A DNA stretch of 59,592 nucleotides from positions 1 to 59,592 of the forward strand of contig CALWEX010000087.1 of assembly GCA_944377425.1 (NCBI GenBank), given 5' to 3'. Numbering within the stretch: the first letter of the stretch is position 1; each line of letters opens with the position of its first letter. The position numbers were made by a program, and so were the translations under genes. The stretch comes from an uncultured Clostridia bacterium (GTDB lineage Bacteria; Bacillota; Clostridia; Lachnospirales; Anaerotignaceae). Below the pieces are notes generated by a model that searched no databases, had not been told where the DNA came from, and worked only from the letters and a program-made list of their open reading frames with translations. Of the stretch, positions 52,030 to 59,592 are shown one piece after another.

Positions 52030-53043
52030 TTGAGTAATTTGCAAAACTTTTGGCTGTTTTTTCAAAACCAGATACTTTCAATGAAATGGCTTAACACAGC
52101 AGTTGGAAATGCTCTTGAAAAAGCCGGAATACAGCCCGAAAGCTCTTTAGGCTCCATATTGCAGTTTTTTATATACGACACAGTTAAAATAACAATACTT
52201 CTTTGTGTACTTATATTTATTGTGTCATATATCCAAAGCTATTTCCCACCTGAAAGAAGCAGAAAAATATTAGGTCGTTTTAAAGGCCTTGGAGCAAATA
52301 TAATGTCTGCCCTTTTAGGCACTGTAACGCCTTTTTGCTCCTGCTCATCAATACCACTTTTTATAGGTTTTACAAGTGCAGGACTTCCTTTAGGAGTTAC
52401 ATTTTCGTTTTTAATATCTTCACCAATGGTTGACTTAGGCTCTCTTATATTGCTTTCCAGTATATTTGGAGCAAAAGCAGCTGTTGTATATGTTGTATTT
52501 GGCCTTATAATAGCAGTAGCAGGCGGAACACTTATAGAGAAGCTTAAAATGGAAAAATACGTTGAGCCTTACATTAAATCCGCAACATCAGTAGATATTG
52601 AAAGCCCGAACATTACAAAAAAAGACCGTTTAAAATACGCTTTTGAGCAAGTTATAACCACATTCAAAAAGGTATTTCCGTATATTATTGTTGGTGTTGC
52701 CATAGGCGCATTTATACACAACAAAGTGCCGCAGTCATGGGTTGAAGGCGTACTGGGAAAAAGCGGGCCATTTGGTGTTATACTTTCCACAATAGTTGGT
52801 ATACCTATGTATGCTGACATATTCGGCACCATTCCAGTTGCAGAAGCTCTTTATTACAAAGGCGCTCAGCTTGGGGCTGTGCTTTCGTTTATGATGGCAG
52901 TTACAACACTGTCACTTCCGTCACTTATAATGCTTAAAAAGGCTGTTAAACCTAAACTTTTGGCTCTTTTTATAGGCATTTGTGTATTTGGAATTATATT
53001 TGTAGGCTGTATATTTAATGTTTTGCAGCCGTTTATAATGTAA
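52030..53043 (+). CDS. Permease of the ArsP / UPF0718 (DUF318) family
   Basis: A 337-residue membrane protein with about eight helices. Two similar halves each hold a conserved motif: TPFCSCSSIPLFIGFTSAGL with two cysteines near 98-101, and GIPMYADIFGTIPVAEAL in the second half. ArsP members export trivalent organoarsenicals; other relatives are uncharacterised permeases. The CSC cysteines fit a thiophilic substrate. TTG start with GAGGTGATTTAAT upstream. The next genes code for a CxxC protein and a Cys-rich protein, which suggests thiol chemistry. Confidence 0.85.
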   Translation: MSNLQNFWLFFQNQILSMKWLNTAVGNALEKAGIQPESSLGSILQFFIYDTVKITILLCVLIFIVSYIQSYFPPERSRKILGRFKGLGANIMSALLGTVTPFCSCSSIPLFIGFTSAGLPLGVTFSFLISSPMVDLGSLILLSSIFGAKAAVVYVVFGLIIAVAGGTLIEKLKMEKYVEPYIKSATSVDIESPNITKKDRLKYAFEQVITTFKKVFPYIIVGVAIGAFIHNKVPQSWVEGVLGKSGPFGVILSTIVGIPMYADIFGTIPVAEALYYKGAQLGAVLSFMMAVTTLSLPSLIMLKKAVKPKLLALFIGICVFGIIFVGCIFNVLQPFIM

Positions 53044-53063
53044 AATTGAAAGGAGAAAACAAA

Positions 53064-53375
53064 ATGTCATTATTTGGTTTTGGAAAGAAAAAAGAAGTTG
53101 AAGCTTTAAATAACGAAAAAATCAACACAGAAATAACAAATGTATGTATTCTTGGCTCAGGATGTGCAAAATGCAACGAGCTTGAAAAAAACACAGCTGA
53201 GGCTTTAAACTCCCTTGGAATTAAAGCAAATATTGAGCACGAAACAGACTTTACCAAAATCGCTTCCTATGGCGTAATGACAACACCTGCCCTTGTAATA
53301 AACAACAAAGTTGTATCCAGCGGCAAAGTTTTAAAAACCAAAGAAGTAGCCGACATTATTAAAAAGCTTAATTAA
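53064..53375 (+). CDS. Small thioredoxin-fold protein (redox-active disulfide protein 2 type)
   Basis: A 103-residue protein. After a charged start (FGFGKKKEVEALNNEK) comes a thioredoxin fold of about 78 residues: VCILGSGCAKCNELEKNTAE with the CAKC active site near 37-40, the cis-proline turn GVMTTPALVINNKVV, and a last helix. Proteins of this type are regularly encoded with ArsP/DUF318 permeases, which they may serve as reductant or chaperone. AAAGGAG precedes ATG 53064. Confidence 0.87.
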   Translation: MSLFGFGKKKEVEALNNEKINTEITNVCILGSGCAKCNELEKNTAEALNSLGIKANIEHETDFTKIASYGVMTTPALVINNKVVSSGKVLKTKEVADIIKKLN

Positions 53376-53388
53376 AGGAGATACAAAC

Positions 53389-53580
53389 ATGGAAAACACA
53401 GCAAATGACTTTTGCGCCTGCCCTAAAAAAAGCTGTCCCAACAACGGAAACTGCCGTTCCTGCGTTGAAAAGCACAAAAATACAGACAGCCTGCCTTATT
53501 GTCTTTTTCCAAACAACAACGGGGACAAAAGCCTTAAAAACTTTTATTTAAAACTTAAAGAAAGATTTGAGAAAGACTAA
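53389..53580 (+). CDS. Cys-rich small protein (DUF6485 type)
   Basis: A 63-residue protein with seven cysteines in the first 50 residues: FCACPKKSCPNNGNCRSCVE then LPYCLFP. The pattern resembles the DUF6485 family and is likely a metal- or redox-binding domain. It ends the operon 13 bases after the thioredoxin gene with an AAAGGAG site. Function unknown; by context it handles the same stress. Confidence 0.75.
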   Translation: MENTANDFCACPKKSCPNNGNCRSCVEKHKNTDSLPYCLFPNNNGDKSLKNFYLKLKERFEKD

Positions 53581-53614
53581 AAAAAGTATCCCTTTTATGG
53601 GATACTTTTTTATA
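53581..53614 (+). terminator. Terminator after the arsR operon
   Basis: AAAAAGTATCCC pairs with GGGATACTTTTT around TTTTAT; serves both the arsR operon and, on the minus strand, the convergent aldehyde dehydrogenase gene. Confidence 0.88.
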
Positions 53615-53629
53615 TTTTTACTTTTTAAT

Positions 53630-55117
53630 TTATCTCTTTTCGTACCAGCCTAATTCCCCTGGCTGAAGATTTATAGTTATCTGTTTTGTTTCTGTATATT
53701 CTTCAAGTCCGTCAAAGCTCAGCTCACGGCCTACACCGCTTTTTTTGTATCCGCCCCATGGAGCTTCAACATAAGCCGGATTATAGCAATTAATCCACAT
53801 TATGCCGGCTCTTATTTCTTTTACAACTCTTAATGCTCTTGCACCGTCTTTTGTAAATACTGCCCCTGCAAGGCCAAATTCTGTATCGTTAGCCATTTCA
53901 ACAGCCTCTTCTTCTGTTTTAAATGTCTGTATAGTTACAACAGGGCCAAATATCTCGTTTTTAACTGCTGTATTGTCAGGTGAAACATTATCAAGTATTG
54001 TAGGGCGCACAAAATAGCCTTTATCACAGCCATTTTCTGTATACCTGTATCCGCCGCATACAACCGCTGCGCCTTCTTTTTTAGCCTGCTCAATAAAGCC
54101 CAAAACCTTATTCATGTGGCTTTCGGAAATAAGGGGACCCATATCAGGGTTATTAATACCGTTACCAAGAGTCATTTTGTCGGCTCTTTCTTTAAGGCGT
54201 TTTACAAACTCATCTTTAATGCTTTCCTCAATTATAATTCTTGAACCAGCCGAGCAGACTTCACCTTGGTTAAAGAAAACTCCCATCATTGCCCACTCAA
54301 CGGCACCGTCTAAATCCGTATCTGCAAATATTACATTAGGTGATTTTCCGCCCAGTTCCAAGCCTATTTTCTTAACATTTCTAGCTGAGGCACGGTATAT
54401 GCTCTGGCCTACTTCTGTACTGCCTGTAAATGAAACCATGTCAACGTCTTCACTTTCGGCAATTTCGTTTCCTACTGTGCTTCCGCCGCCCATTACAAGG
54501 TTAACAGTTCCGTCTGGGAAACCGGCTTTGGCAAGTATCTCGAAAAACTTAACTGTTGAAAGAGGTGTTTCGGAGCTTGGCTTAAATACTATTGTATTTC
54601 CTGCTGCAAGAGCCGGGGCTATTTTCTGAACACCCATTAAAAGTGGATAGTTCCAAGGGGTAATAAGGCCGCATACTCCAACAGGCTCTTTAATAGTGTA
54701 TGAATGCATAGGCCCAAAACCATCGTTTACCTCATAAGAAGCACCAGACGGCATTCTTATAGCTCCCGCATAATATCTTATGTAGCTTACGGCATCGTCT
54801 ACATCGCCTAAAGCCTCTCTTAAAGGCTTTCCATTATCGGATGTTTCTATTTTAGCAAATTCCTCACGGCGTTTTTCCAGCTCATCGGCTATTTTAAGGA
54901 GCATTTCACTTCTTTTAACAGATGAAAACCTTCTCCAGCCGTTTTTGTTGTTATAAAACTCACGTTTTGCTGCTTTAATTGCCGCTTTTGCGTCATCACG
55001 TCCGCCTTTTGCAGACTTAGCAATTATTTCGCCAGTAGCGGGATTTATTACATCAAAATACTCACCGCCTGAGGCTTCTATCCATTTGCCGTCAATGTAA
55101 TTAAGTACCTTTTCCAT
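53630..55117 (-). CDS. NAD(P)-dependent aldehyde dehydrogenase (betaine aldehyde dehydrogenase type)
   Basis: Oxidises an aldehyde to the acid. 495 residues, full length: WNYPLLMGVQKIAPALAAGN, the catalytic glutamate in GLELGGKSPNVIF, the nucleophile in FFNQGEVCSAGSRI near 288, and EIFGPVVTIQTF. The motif set fits the BetB/GbsA branch, but the substrate is not given by the neighbours (chromate transporter genes, 24 bases upstream). No ABC or BCCT betaine uptake gene is present. Confidence 0.9.
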   Translation of the reverse strand: MEKVLNYIDGKWIEASGGEYFDVINPATGEIIAKSAKGGRDDAKAAIKAAKREFYNNKNGWRRFSSVKRSEMLLKIADELEKRREEFAKIETSDNGKPLREALGDVDDAVSYIRYYAGAIRMPSGASYEVNDGFGPMHSYTIKEPVGVCGLITPWNYPLLMGVQKIAPALAAGNTIVFKPSSETPLSTVKFFEILAKAGFPDGTVNLVMGGGSTVGNEIAESEDVDMVSFTGSTEVGQSIYRASARNVKKIGLELGGKSPNVIFADTDLDGAVEWAMMGVFFNQGEVCSAGSRIIIEESIKDEFVKRLKERADKMTLGNGINNPDMGPLISESHMNKVLGFIEQAKKEGAAVVCGGYRYTENGCDKGYFVRPTILDNVSPDNTAVKNEIFGPVVTIQTFKTEEEAVEMANDTEFGLAGAVFTKDGARALRVVKEIRAGIMWINCYNPAYVEAPWGGYKKSGVGRELSFDGLEEYTETKQITINLQPGELGWYEKR

Positions 55118-55140
55118 TTGAATACCTCCCTTTTGCCGTG

Positions 55141-55698
55141 TTAAAAACTAAACACAACACCCACTATACCGCTTATGGCTATAGCCACAATAGGATGAAA
55201 CTTGGTTTTCTTTGTGAATATAAGCATTACTATAAAAAGAGCCACAGCTTTTAAGCTGATTGACATTAAATTAAACTCAGATATTTCTGTTCCAAATATA
55301 GCCAAAACTATAACCGAAAGGCCTGCCGCCGCTATAAGACCTGTTGCCACAGGGCGCAGGAGATAAAATATATGTTTAACTATTGCGCTTTCTTTAAATC
55401 TATCTATTACATTGTATATAATTATAATTATTATAATGGCAGGGGAAACAAGGCCGAGGGTTGCAACAATACATCCTATTATTCCGCTGTTTTGAAAACC
55501 AACATAAGTTGCCATATTTACACCCATGGCTCCAGGTGTTGACTCAGAAATGGCTATCATATCCCCAATCATTGCGTTTGTAAGCCATATGTATTTATCA
55601 GCTAAATCGTATAAAAAAGGAAGCGTTGCAAGTCCGCCGCCTACGGCAAAAAGACCTACTTTAAAAAATTCCAGATAAAGCAAAAGAAGCATTGGCAT
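55141..55698 (-). CDS. Chromate transporter family protein, second half-size subunit
   Basis: A 185-residue membrane protein of the CHR family, short-chain type: the family start FKVGLFAVGGGLATLPFLYDL, then AISESTPGAMGVNMATYVGF, with about six helices. Two short-chain CHR proteins act together in known cases and move chromate or another oxyanion outwards. It overlaps its partner by one base. Confidence 0.88.
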   Translation of the reverse strand: MPMLLLLYLEFFKVGLFAVGGGLATLPFLYDLADKYIWLTNAMIGDMIAISESTPGAMGVNMATYVGFQNSGIIGCIVATLGLVSPAIIIIIIIYNVIDRFKESAIVKHIFYLLRPVATGLIAAAGLSVIVLAIFGTEISEFNLMSISLKAVALFIVMLIFTKKTKFHPIVAIAISGIVGVVFSF

Positions 55699-56276
55699 TA
55701 TTTATTCCCCTCCTTCTGCTCTGTTTTTTTACTGCTTTCTATATTTTCTATTTTTCCTGAAAAAAGAATACCTAAAACGCCTGCCGCCACAACAAGGGCT
55801 ATGGAAGATATATTTGTAAAAGCCGCAAGAGCACATGTTATTACAACAACAGCGCCTGTTATCTTACCTTTAACAGCACCCTTCCAAAGCTTAAGTACTG
55901 CATTAAGCACAAGCACACCTACACATACCCTTATACCGGAAAAAGCATGCTGAACAACAGCAAGAGATGCAAAGTTTTTAAGAAATGCCGCTATTATGGC
56001 TATTATTACAATAGAAGGGAATATAAGGCCTAAAGTTGCCACAATTCCGCCTAAAATGCCTTTTGTTTTATACCCTATAAAAGTTGCTGTATTTACGGCT
56101 ATAATGCCCGGCGTACACTGGCCTATAGCATAATAGTCCAAAAGCTCTTCATCGGTAGCCCACTTTTTATCCTCAACTAATGTTTTTTGCAGTATAGGAA
56201 GCATAGCATATCCGCCGCCAAAAGTAACCGCCCCCATTTTGGCAAATGTAATAAATAAGTCAACAAGGACTTTCAA
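55698..56276 (-). CDS. Chromate transporter family protein, first half-size subunit
   Basis: A 192-residue partner of the next gene: FAKMGAVTFGGGYAMLPILQ at the start, AIGQCTPGIIAVNTATFIGY in the middle, and a lysine-rich tail. The FGGG and PG motifs are shared by both halves, which go back to a duplicated domain. The physiological substrate in anaerobes is uncertain. Just upstream on the same strand lies the TetR gene, 78 bases away, with no clear terminator between. Confidence 0.88.
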   Translation of the reverse strand: MKVLVDLFITFAKMGAVTFGGGYAMLPILQKTLVEDKKWATDEELLDYYAIGQCTPGIIAVNTATFIGYKTKGILGGIVATLGLIFPSIVIIAIIAAFLKNFASLAVVQHAFSGIRVCVGVLVLNAVLKLWKGAVKGKITGAVVVITCALAAFTNISSIALVVAAGVLGILFSGKIENIESSKKTEQKEGNK

Positions 56277-56354
56277 AACCTATCATCTCCTTAAAACATT
56301 TTATGTCTATTCTACCACGATGTAAAAAAATTAAAAGAGTTTTTTAATTTGCGT

Positions 56355-56933
56355 TTATTTAAGGGCAGCAGATGAATACGTCATTATCTGGTCCACAAAA
56401 ACAACTATTTCCTCTGCCGAAACCATAGGCCTTGTTTCCAGCCACTTTTTAACCATGCCAATTATGCCCAATGTTATAAAGCTTAAATAAAACTCGTTTT
56501 GTTTGCTGTCTTTTACATTATGCCTGCGTTTTATAATATCTGAACAGTTGTCATATATAAGATTTTGAAACTTTTCGATAAAATCTACTGATGCCTTATT
56601 GTTAATAAGACATCGGCATATATCCGCATTTTCCATAATATACTCAGCTATAGGCTTAAGGGCAGGTATAACACTATCAGAAGCATTTGTTTTTTCTATG
56701 TTCTGGTCAATCATGTTTTGTATATTTTTAAGTATCTCGTCTTCAATTTTATTCAAAATATCGTAAGTATCTGTATAATGCAGATAAAATGTGCCTCTGT
56801 TTAAGTCTGCTCTTTCTGTAATATCTTTTACAGTAATATCTTTAAAATCCTTTTCATCCATAAGCTGAGCCAACGCTTGTTTAAGCAGTTTTTTTGTACG
56901 CCGTATGCGTCTGTCTTCCTTAATGTTTTCCAT
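56355..56933 (-). CDS. TetR/AcrR-family repressor
   Basis: A 192-residue regulator: the TetR HTH is at about 8-55 (RRTKKLLKQALAQLMDEK, DITVKDITERADLNRGTFYL, HYTDTYDILNKIE), then a helical ligand domain ending EEIVVFVDQIMTYSSAALK. ATG at 56933 has GGGGGTG upstream; an open upstream extension starts inside the operator area and is rejected. It is divergent from the MMPL gene and probably represses it and itself through TGTTGATTA-type sites. Confidence 0.85.
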   Translation of the reverse strand: MENIKEDRRIRRTKKLLKQALAQLMDEKDFKDITVKDITERADLNRGTFYLHYTDTYDILNKIEDEILKNIQNMIDQNIEKTNASDSVIPALKPIAEYIMENADICRCLINNKASVDFIEKFQNLIYDNCSDIIKRRHNVKDSKQNEFYLSFITLGIIGMVKKWLETRPMVSAEEIVVFVDQIMTYSSAALK

Positions 56934-56956
56934 AAACACACCCCCGCCGCAAATAG

Positions 56957-57064
56957 TAATAATCAACAAAATGTTTATTATCATTAATTATTATTAGTAA
57001 TGTTGATTATTAAACTTAAAAAATAAATCTGATTATTGTATCTATCAACACTATGAATTATAAT
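56957..57064 (+). promoter_or_regulatory. TetR/MMPL divergent control region
   Basis: A perfect 12-bp inverted repeat TAATAATCAACA (56957-56968) and TGTTGATTATTA (57001-57012) plus a further half-site TATCAACA at 57043-57050. The last lies inside the 17-base spacer of the MMPL promoter (TTGTAT 57036-57041, TATAAT 57059-57064). Likely TetR operators. Confidence 0.65.
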
Positions 57065-57111
57065 ACAAATAAGTTCAAAAATCAATTTAATGTTGAATAA
57101 CGGAGATAGCG

Positions 57112-59280
57112 ATGAGAAAAATAAATTTTGACAGCTTAATCAATTTCATAGTTACAAAATGCGGTTTAATCGAAAAAATATTTCTTGCGGCAGTTTTTAT
57201 AAGCATTATATGTTATCCCTTTGTGGGTATAAACTATGATTTAAGTACATATTTGCCGGATTTTGCACCTACAAAACAGGCTCTTGATGTTATGGAAGAA
57301 GAATTCGGCTATCCGGGGCTTGCCAGAATAATGGTTAAAGATGTAACCGTTCAGGACGCTAAAAAGATAAGGGAAGAAATAGCCGATGTAGACGGCGTTT
57401 CATTGGTAATAGGCCCAGACAGCGTTACTCAGGCATATATGTCTGAATCCTTTATTGAGTCTTCTCTTGACACATTTAACAACCTAATGGGTAAAGGCAA
57501 TTCATTTTATAAGAACAATAATGCTGTTATGGATGTAGTTTTTGAAGAAGGCAGTTACGACCAGAAAACTCGTGCCGCTGTTGATGAAATTTACGAAATA
57601 TGCGGCGAAAACGCCTGCTATTCCGGCAGCGCCATAGCCAACAAAGAGCGTCAGGAATCAGTTGTTAAAGAACTTACAGTAGCTATTATACTAGCTCTTA
57701 TAGTTACATTTGCCATACTGGCATTTACTACGGAATCTTGGTTTGAGCCTGTTCTTTTCATATTTGTAATGGGTATAGCAATTATAATAAATATGGGCTC
57801 CAACATAATATTTGGGGAAATATCATTTTTTACTTTCTCCATATCGGCCATACTACAGCTGGCAGTTTCAATGGATTATTCCATATTCCTTCTGCATACA
57901 TTTAAGTTTTACACTGCTACAGGTATGGAAAAAAAGCCGGCTATGGAAGCCGCTTTAAGAGAAGCATTCTCGTCTATATCTTCCAGCGGCGCCACTACCA
58001 TAGTAGGATTTATAGTTATGGCTTTAATGCGTTTTCATATAGGAAGCGACATGGGCCTTGTGCTTTCAAAAGGTGTTATATGCTCACTTTTAACAGTTAT
58101 ATTCCTTATGCCGTCACTTATAATTCGTTTTACACCGTTAATTGAAAAATTTAATCACAAGTCCTTTGTACCATCTTTTGATAAGTTCGGCAAAGCACTT
58201 TATAAAATACACAGGCCTGTTCTTATACTCTGTGCCCTTTTGGTTATACCTTGCTATACAGCCCAGTCTATGAACAAATTTAAGTTTGGTGACGAGGCAC
58301 AAGGCGCAGGCCCTGGCACAAAAGTATACGACGACGCAAGAGAAATTGACCGAGAGTTTGGAAAATCCAATACAATACTTGCAATAGTGCCTACAGGCTC
58401 TGTTGTTCAGGAAAGAAATCTTACAGATGCATTAGACGATTTGGGCTTTGTAAACTATGCCCTTTCACTTTCGGGCACACTGCCTAAAGGCATACCGCAG
58501 GATTTTCTGCCTGATAAACTTACGGAGCAGTTTAAAACAGATGACTACTCAAGAATTATAATTTCAATGAAAAACAGCGAGGAAAGCGACTATTCTTTTG
58601 CATGCAGCAACACAATATCAGAAACTGTAAAACGGTATTATCCTGAAAACTCATACGTAATAGGCCTTACACCTACAGCCATGGACATACGTGACATACT
58701 TACAGTTGACTACGACCGTGTATCACTGTTTTCAATAATAGGCGTTGCATTAGTTGTAATGATTACGTTTAAAACAATATTTGTACCTATACTTATATTG
58801 GTGCCTATTGAGCTGGCAACATTTATAAACATGGCTATACCATATATAGCCGGTGAAAACGTAATTTATATAGGCTATATTATAGTAAGCTGTGTGCAGT
58901 TAGGTGCTACGGTTGACTATTCAATATTAATGACAAACAACTATCTTTTAATGCGTAAGCAGTACCCGGACAAAAAAGAAGCCGCTGTTAAAGCTATTTC
59001 AAAAAGTGCCTTATCAATACTTACATCAGCCTCAATACTTACGGTTGTAGGCTATATAATTTATTTTACAAGCTCTATCCGCTCTATATCGCAGGTAGGC
59101 CACATGGTAGGACGAGGAGCTCTTTTAAGTATGGCTCTTGTGCTTATACTTCTTCCGGCACTTTTGTCTTTCTTCGATAAAATAATAATTAGACAGATAA
59201 AACGCAAAGAGGAGAAAAAACAGCGTAAATTAATGAGCAAAAACAGCAAAAACCAAAATATAAATGCACCGCAGGCATAA
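57112..59280 (+). CDS. MMPL/RND-superfamily exporter
   Basis: A 722-residue membrane protein with two similar halves, each one helix, an outer loop (about 40-185 and 385-530) and five helices. The first half holds AVSMDYSIFLLHTFKFY, the second GATVDYSILMTNNYLLM, the paired Asp-Tyr proton-relay helices of MMPL and sterol-sensing RND proteins. It would export lipids, peptides or drugs using the proton gradient. The downstream gene codes for a secreted protein and follows at 15 bases, so the two probably form one envelope-linked system controlled by the TetR protein. Confidence 0.88.
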   Translation: MRKINFDSLINFIVTKCGLIEKIFLAAVFISIICYPFVGINYDLSTYLPDFAPTKQALDVMEEEFGYPGLARIMVKDVTVQDAKKIREEIADVDGVSLVIGPDSVTQAYMSESFIESSLDTFNNLMGKGNSFYKNNNAVMDVVFEEGSYDQKTRAAVDEIYEICGENACYSGSAIANKERQESVVKELTVAIILALIVTFAILAFTTESWFEPVLFIFVMGIAIIINMGSNIIFGEISFFTFSISAILQLAVSMDYSIFLLHTFKFYTATGMEKKPAMEAALREAFSSISSSGATTIVGFIVMALMRFHIGSDMGLVLSKGVICSLLTVIFLMPSLIIRFTPLIEKFNHKSFVPSFDKFGKALYKIHRPVLILCALLVIPCYTAQSMNKFKFGDEAQGAGPGTKVYDDAREIDREFGKSNTILAIVPTGSVVQERNLTDALDDLGFVNYALSLSGTLPKGIPQDFLPDKLTEQFKTDDYSRIIISMKNSEESDYSFACSNTISETVKRYYPENSYVIGLTPTAMDIRDILTVDYDRVSLFSIIGVALVVMITFKTIFVPILILVPIELATFINMAIPYIAGENVIYIGYIIVSCVQLGATVDYSILMTNNYLLMRKQYPDKKEAAVKAISKSALSILTSASILTVVGYIIYFTSSIRSISQVGHMVGRGALLSMALVLILLPALLSFFDKIIIRQIKRKEEKKQRKLMSKNSKNQNINAPQA

Positions 59281-59295
59281 AAGGAGATAGATAAA

Positions 59296-59592
59296 ATGAG
59301 GCATAAAATAAAAACAGCCGCTTGTATGGCACTTTTGCTTTCATCTGTTATTTTAATAGAAGCATCAGCTGCACAGCCGCAGGTTACATATGACGAAACA
59401 CTTTATGTAAATCTTGACAGTTACGGCAAAGCCATAAAAAGCAGTATAGTTAAAAGCTATGGTTTAAACAGCAACACACAAATTACTGATTACGGCAAAT
59501 ATAGTCAAGTTGTTAATATGACCGACTACACAGAACCAAAACAAAGCGATGGAGAAACAACATTTGATTTTTCAAATTCTCCTCAGGCTCCT
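59296..59592 (+). CDS. Secreted protein linked to the MMPL exporter, N-terminal part (cut by window edge)
   Basis: 99 codons are visible. A signal peptide (KIKTAACMALLLSSVILIEA, cleavage near ASA-AQP, about residue 26) is followed by YDETLYVNLDSYGKAIKSSI and VKSYGLNSNTQITDYGKYSQ. This ETLYVNLDxYG(K)xxxS-type start is seen in Firmicute secreted proteins found with MMPL/TetR genes; function unknown. AAGGAGATAG is the ribosome binding site. Confidence 0.75.
   Translation, partial: MRHKIKTAACMALLLSSVILIEASAAQPQVTYDETLYVNLDSYGKAIKSSIVKSYGLNSNTQITDYGKYSQVVNMTDYTEPKQSDGETTFDFSNSPQAP

Noticed and set aside
1..59592. tRNA genes or insertion sequences
   Set aside because: No cloverleaf with a TTCRANY arm, no transposase frame and no IS-type terminal repeats were found on reading.

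Overview
The window is low-GC DNA with compact operons, strong GGAGG-type ribosome binding sites and many extended -10 (TGnTATAAT) promoters. Together with the gene content (archaeal-Mbh-like Mrp antiporter operon, 2-hydroxyacyl-CoA dehydratase activase relatives, DUF4127, a TRAP binding lipoprotein, spore-surface-like BclA proteins) this points to an anaerobic, probably spore-forming clostridial Firmicute. The species cannot be named from sequence alone.

Layout. 1-873: start of a P-type cation ATPase cut by the window edge. 963-8889: a 7.9 kb integrated element between two exact 16-bp direct repeats (putative attL/attR). It carries DnaC-type and DUF6291 replication genes, a divergent Cro/CI-like switch, a frameshifted tyrosine integrase, a three-gene toxin-antitoxin-like operon, a 600-base non-coding block of hairpins and iterons, and a phage-type sigma factor, but no capsid, tail or lysis genes. 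8937-18316: a ten-gene Mrp/Mbh-type cation/proton antiporter operon with four antiporter-like large subunits. 18667-26606: an SH3 secreted protein, proB-proA-proC, a UspA protein, an ABC-F ATPase and a cysteine desulfurase. 26824-33826: DUF4127 protein, split BadF/HgdC-type activase plus partner, CorA. 34023-37785: a membrane protein, then ppx-ppk1 behind a likely PhoP box. 37920-40831: two repeat-rich BclA/collagen-like surface proteins. 40932-45828: M20 amidohydrolase, Hsp20 behind a CIRCE-like operator, AEC transporter with DUF1653, orphan TRAP binding lipoprotein. 46163-51019: secG with an unexplained structured leader, then gyrB-gyrA. 51647-53580: an ArsR-controlled permease/thioredoxin/DUF6485 operon. 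53630-59592: chromate transporter pair with an aldehyde dehydrogenase, then a TetR regulator divergent from an MMPL exporter and a truncated secreted protein.

How it fits together. The chromosome part is housekeeping plus ion, phosphate and stress physiology: sodium/proton exchange (Mrp), proline synthesis, polyphosphate turnover under phosphate control, heat shock, metalloid or thiol stress, and efflux. The accessory part is the 7.9 kb element inserted between the Mrp terminator and the promoter of the P-type ATPase. Its gene set resembles a phage satellite (PICI-like) or a deleted prophage; these two readings cannot be separated from this sequence alone. I saw no tRNA, rRNA, insertion sequence or CRISPR array.
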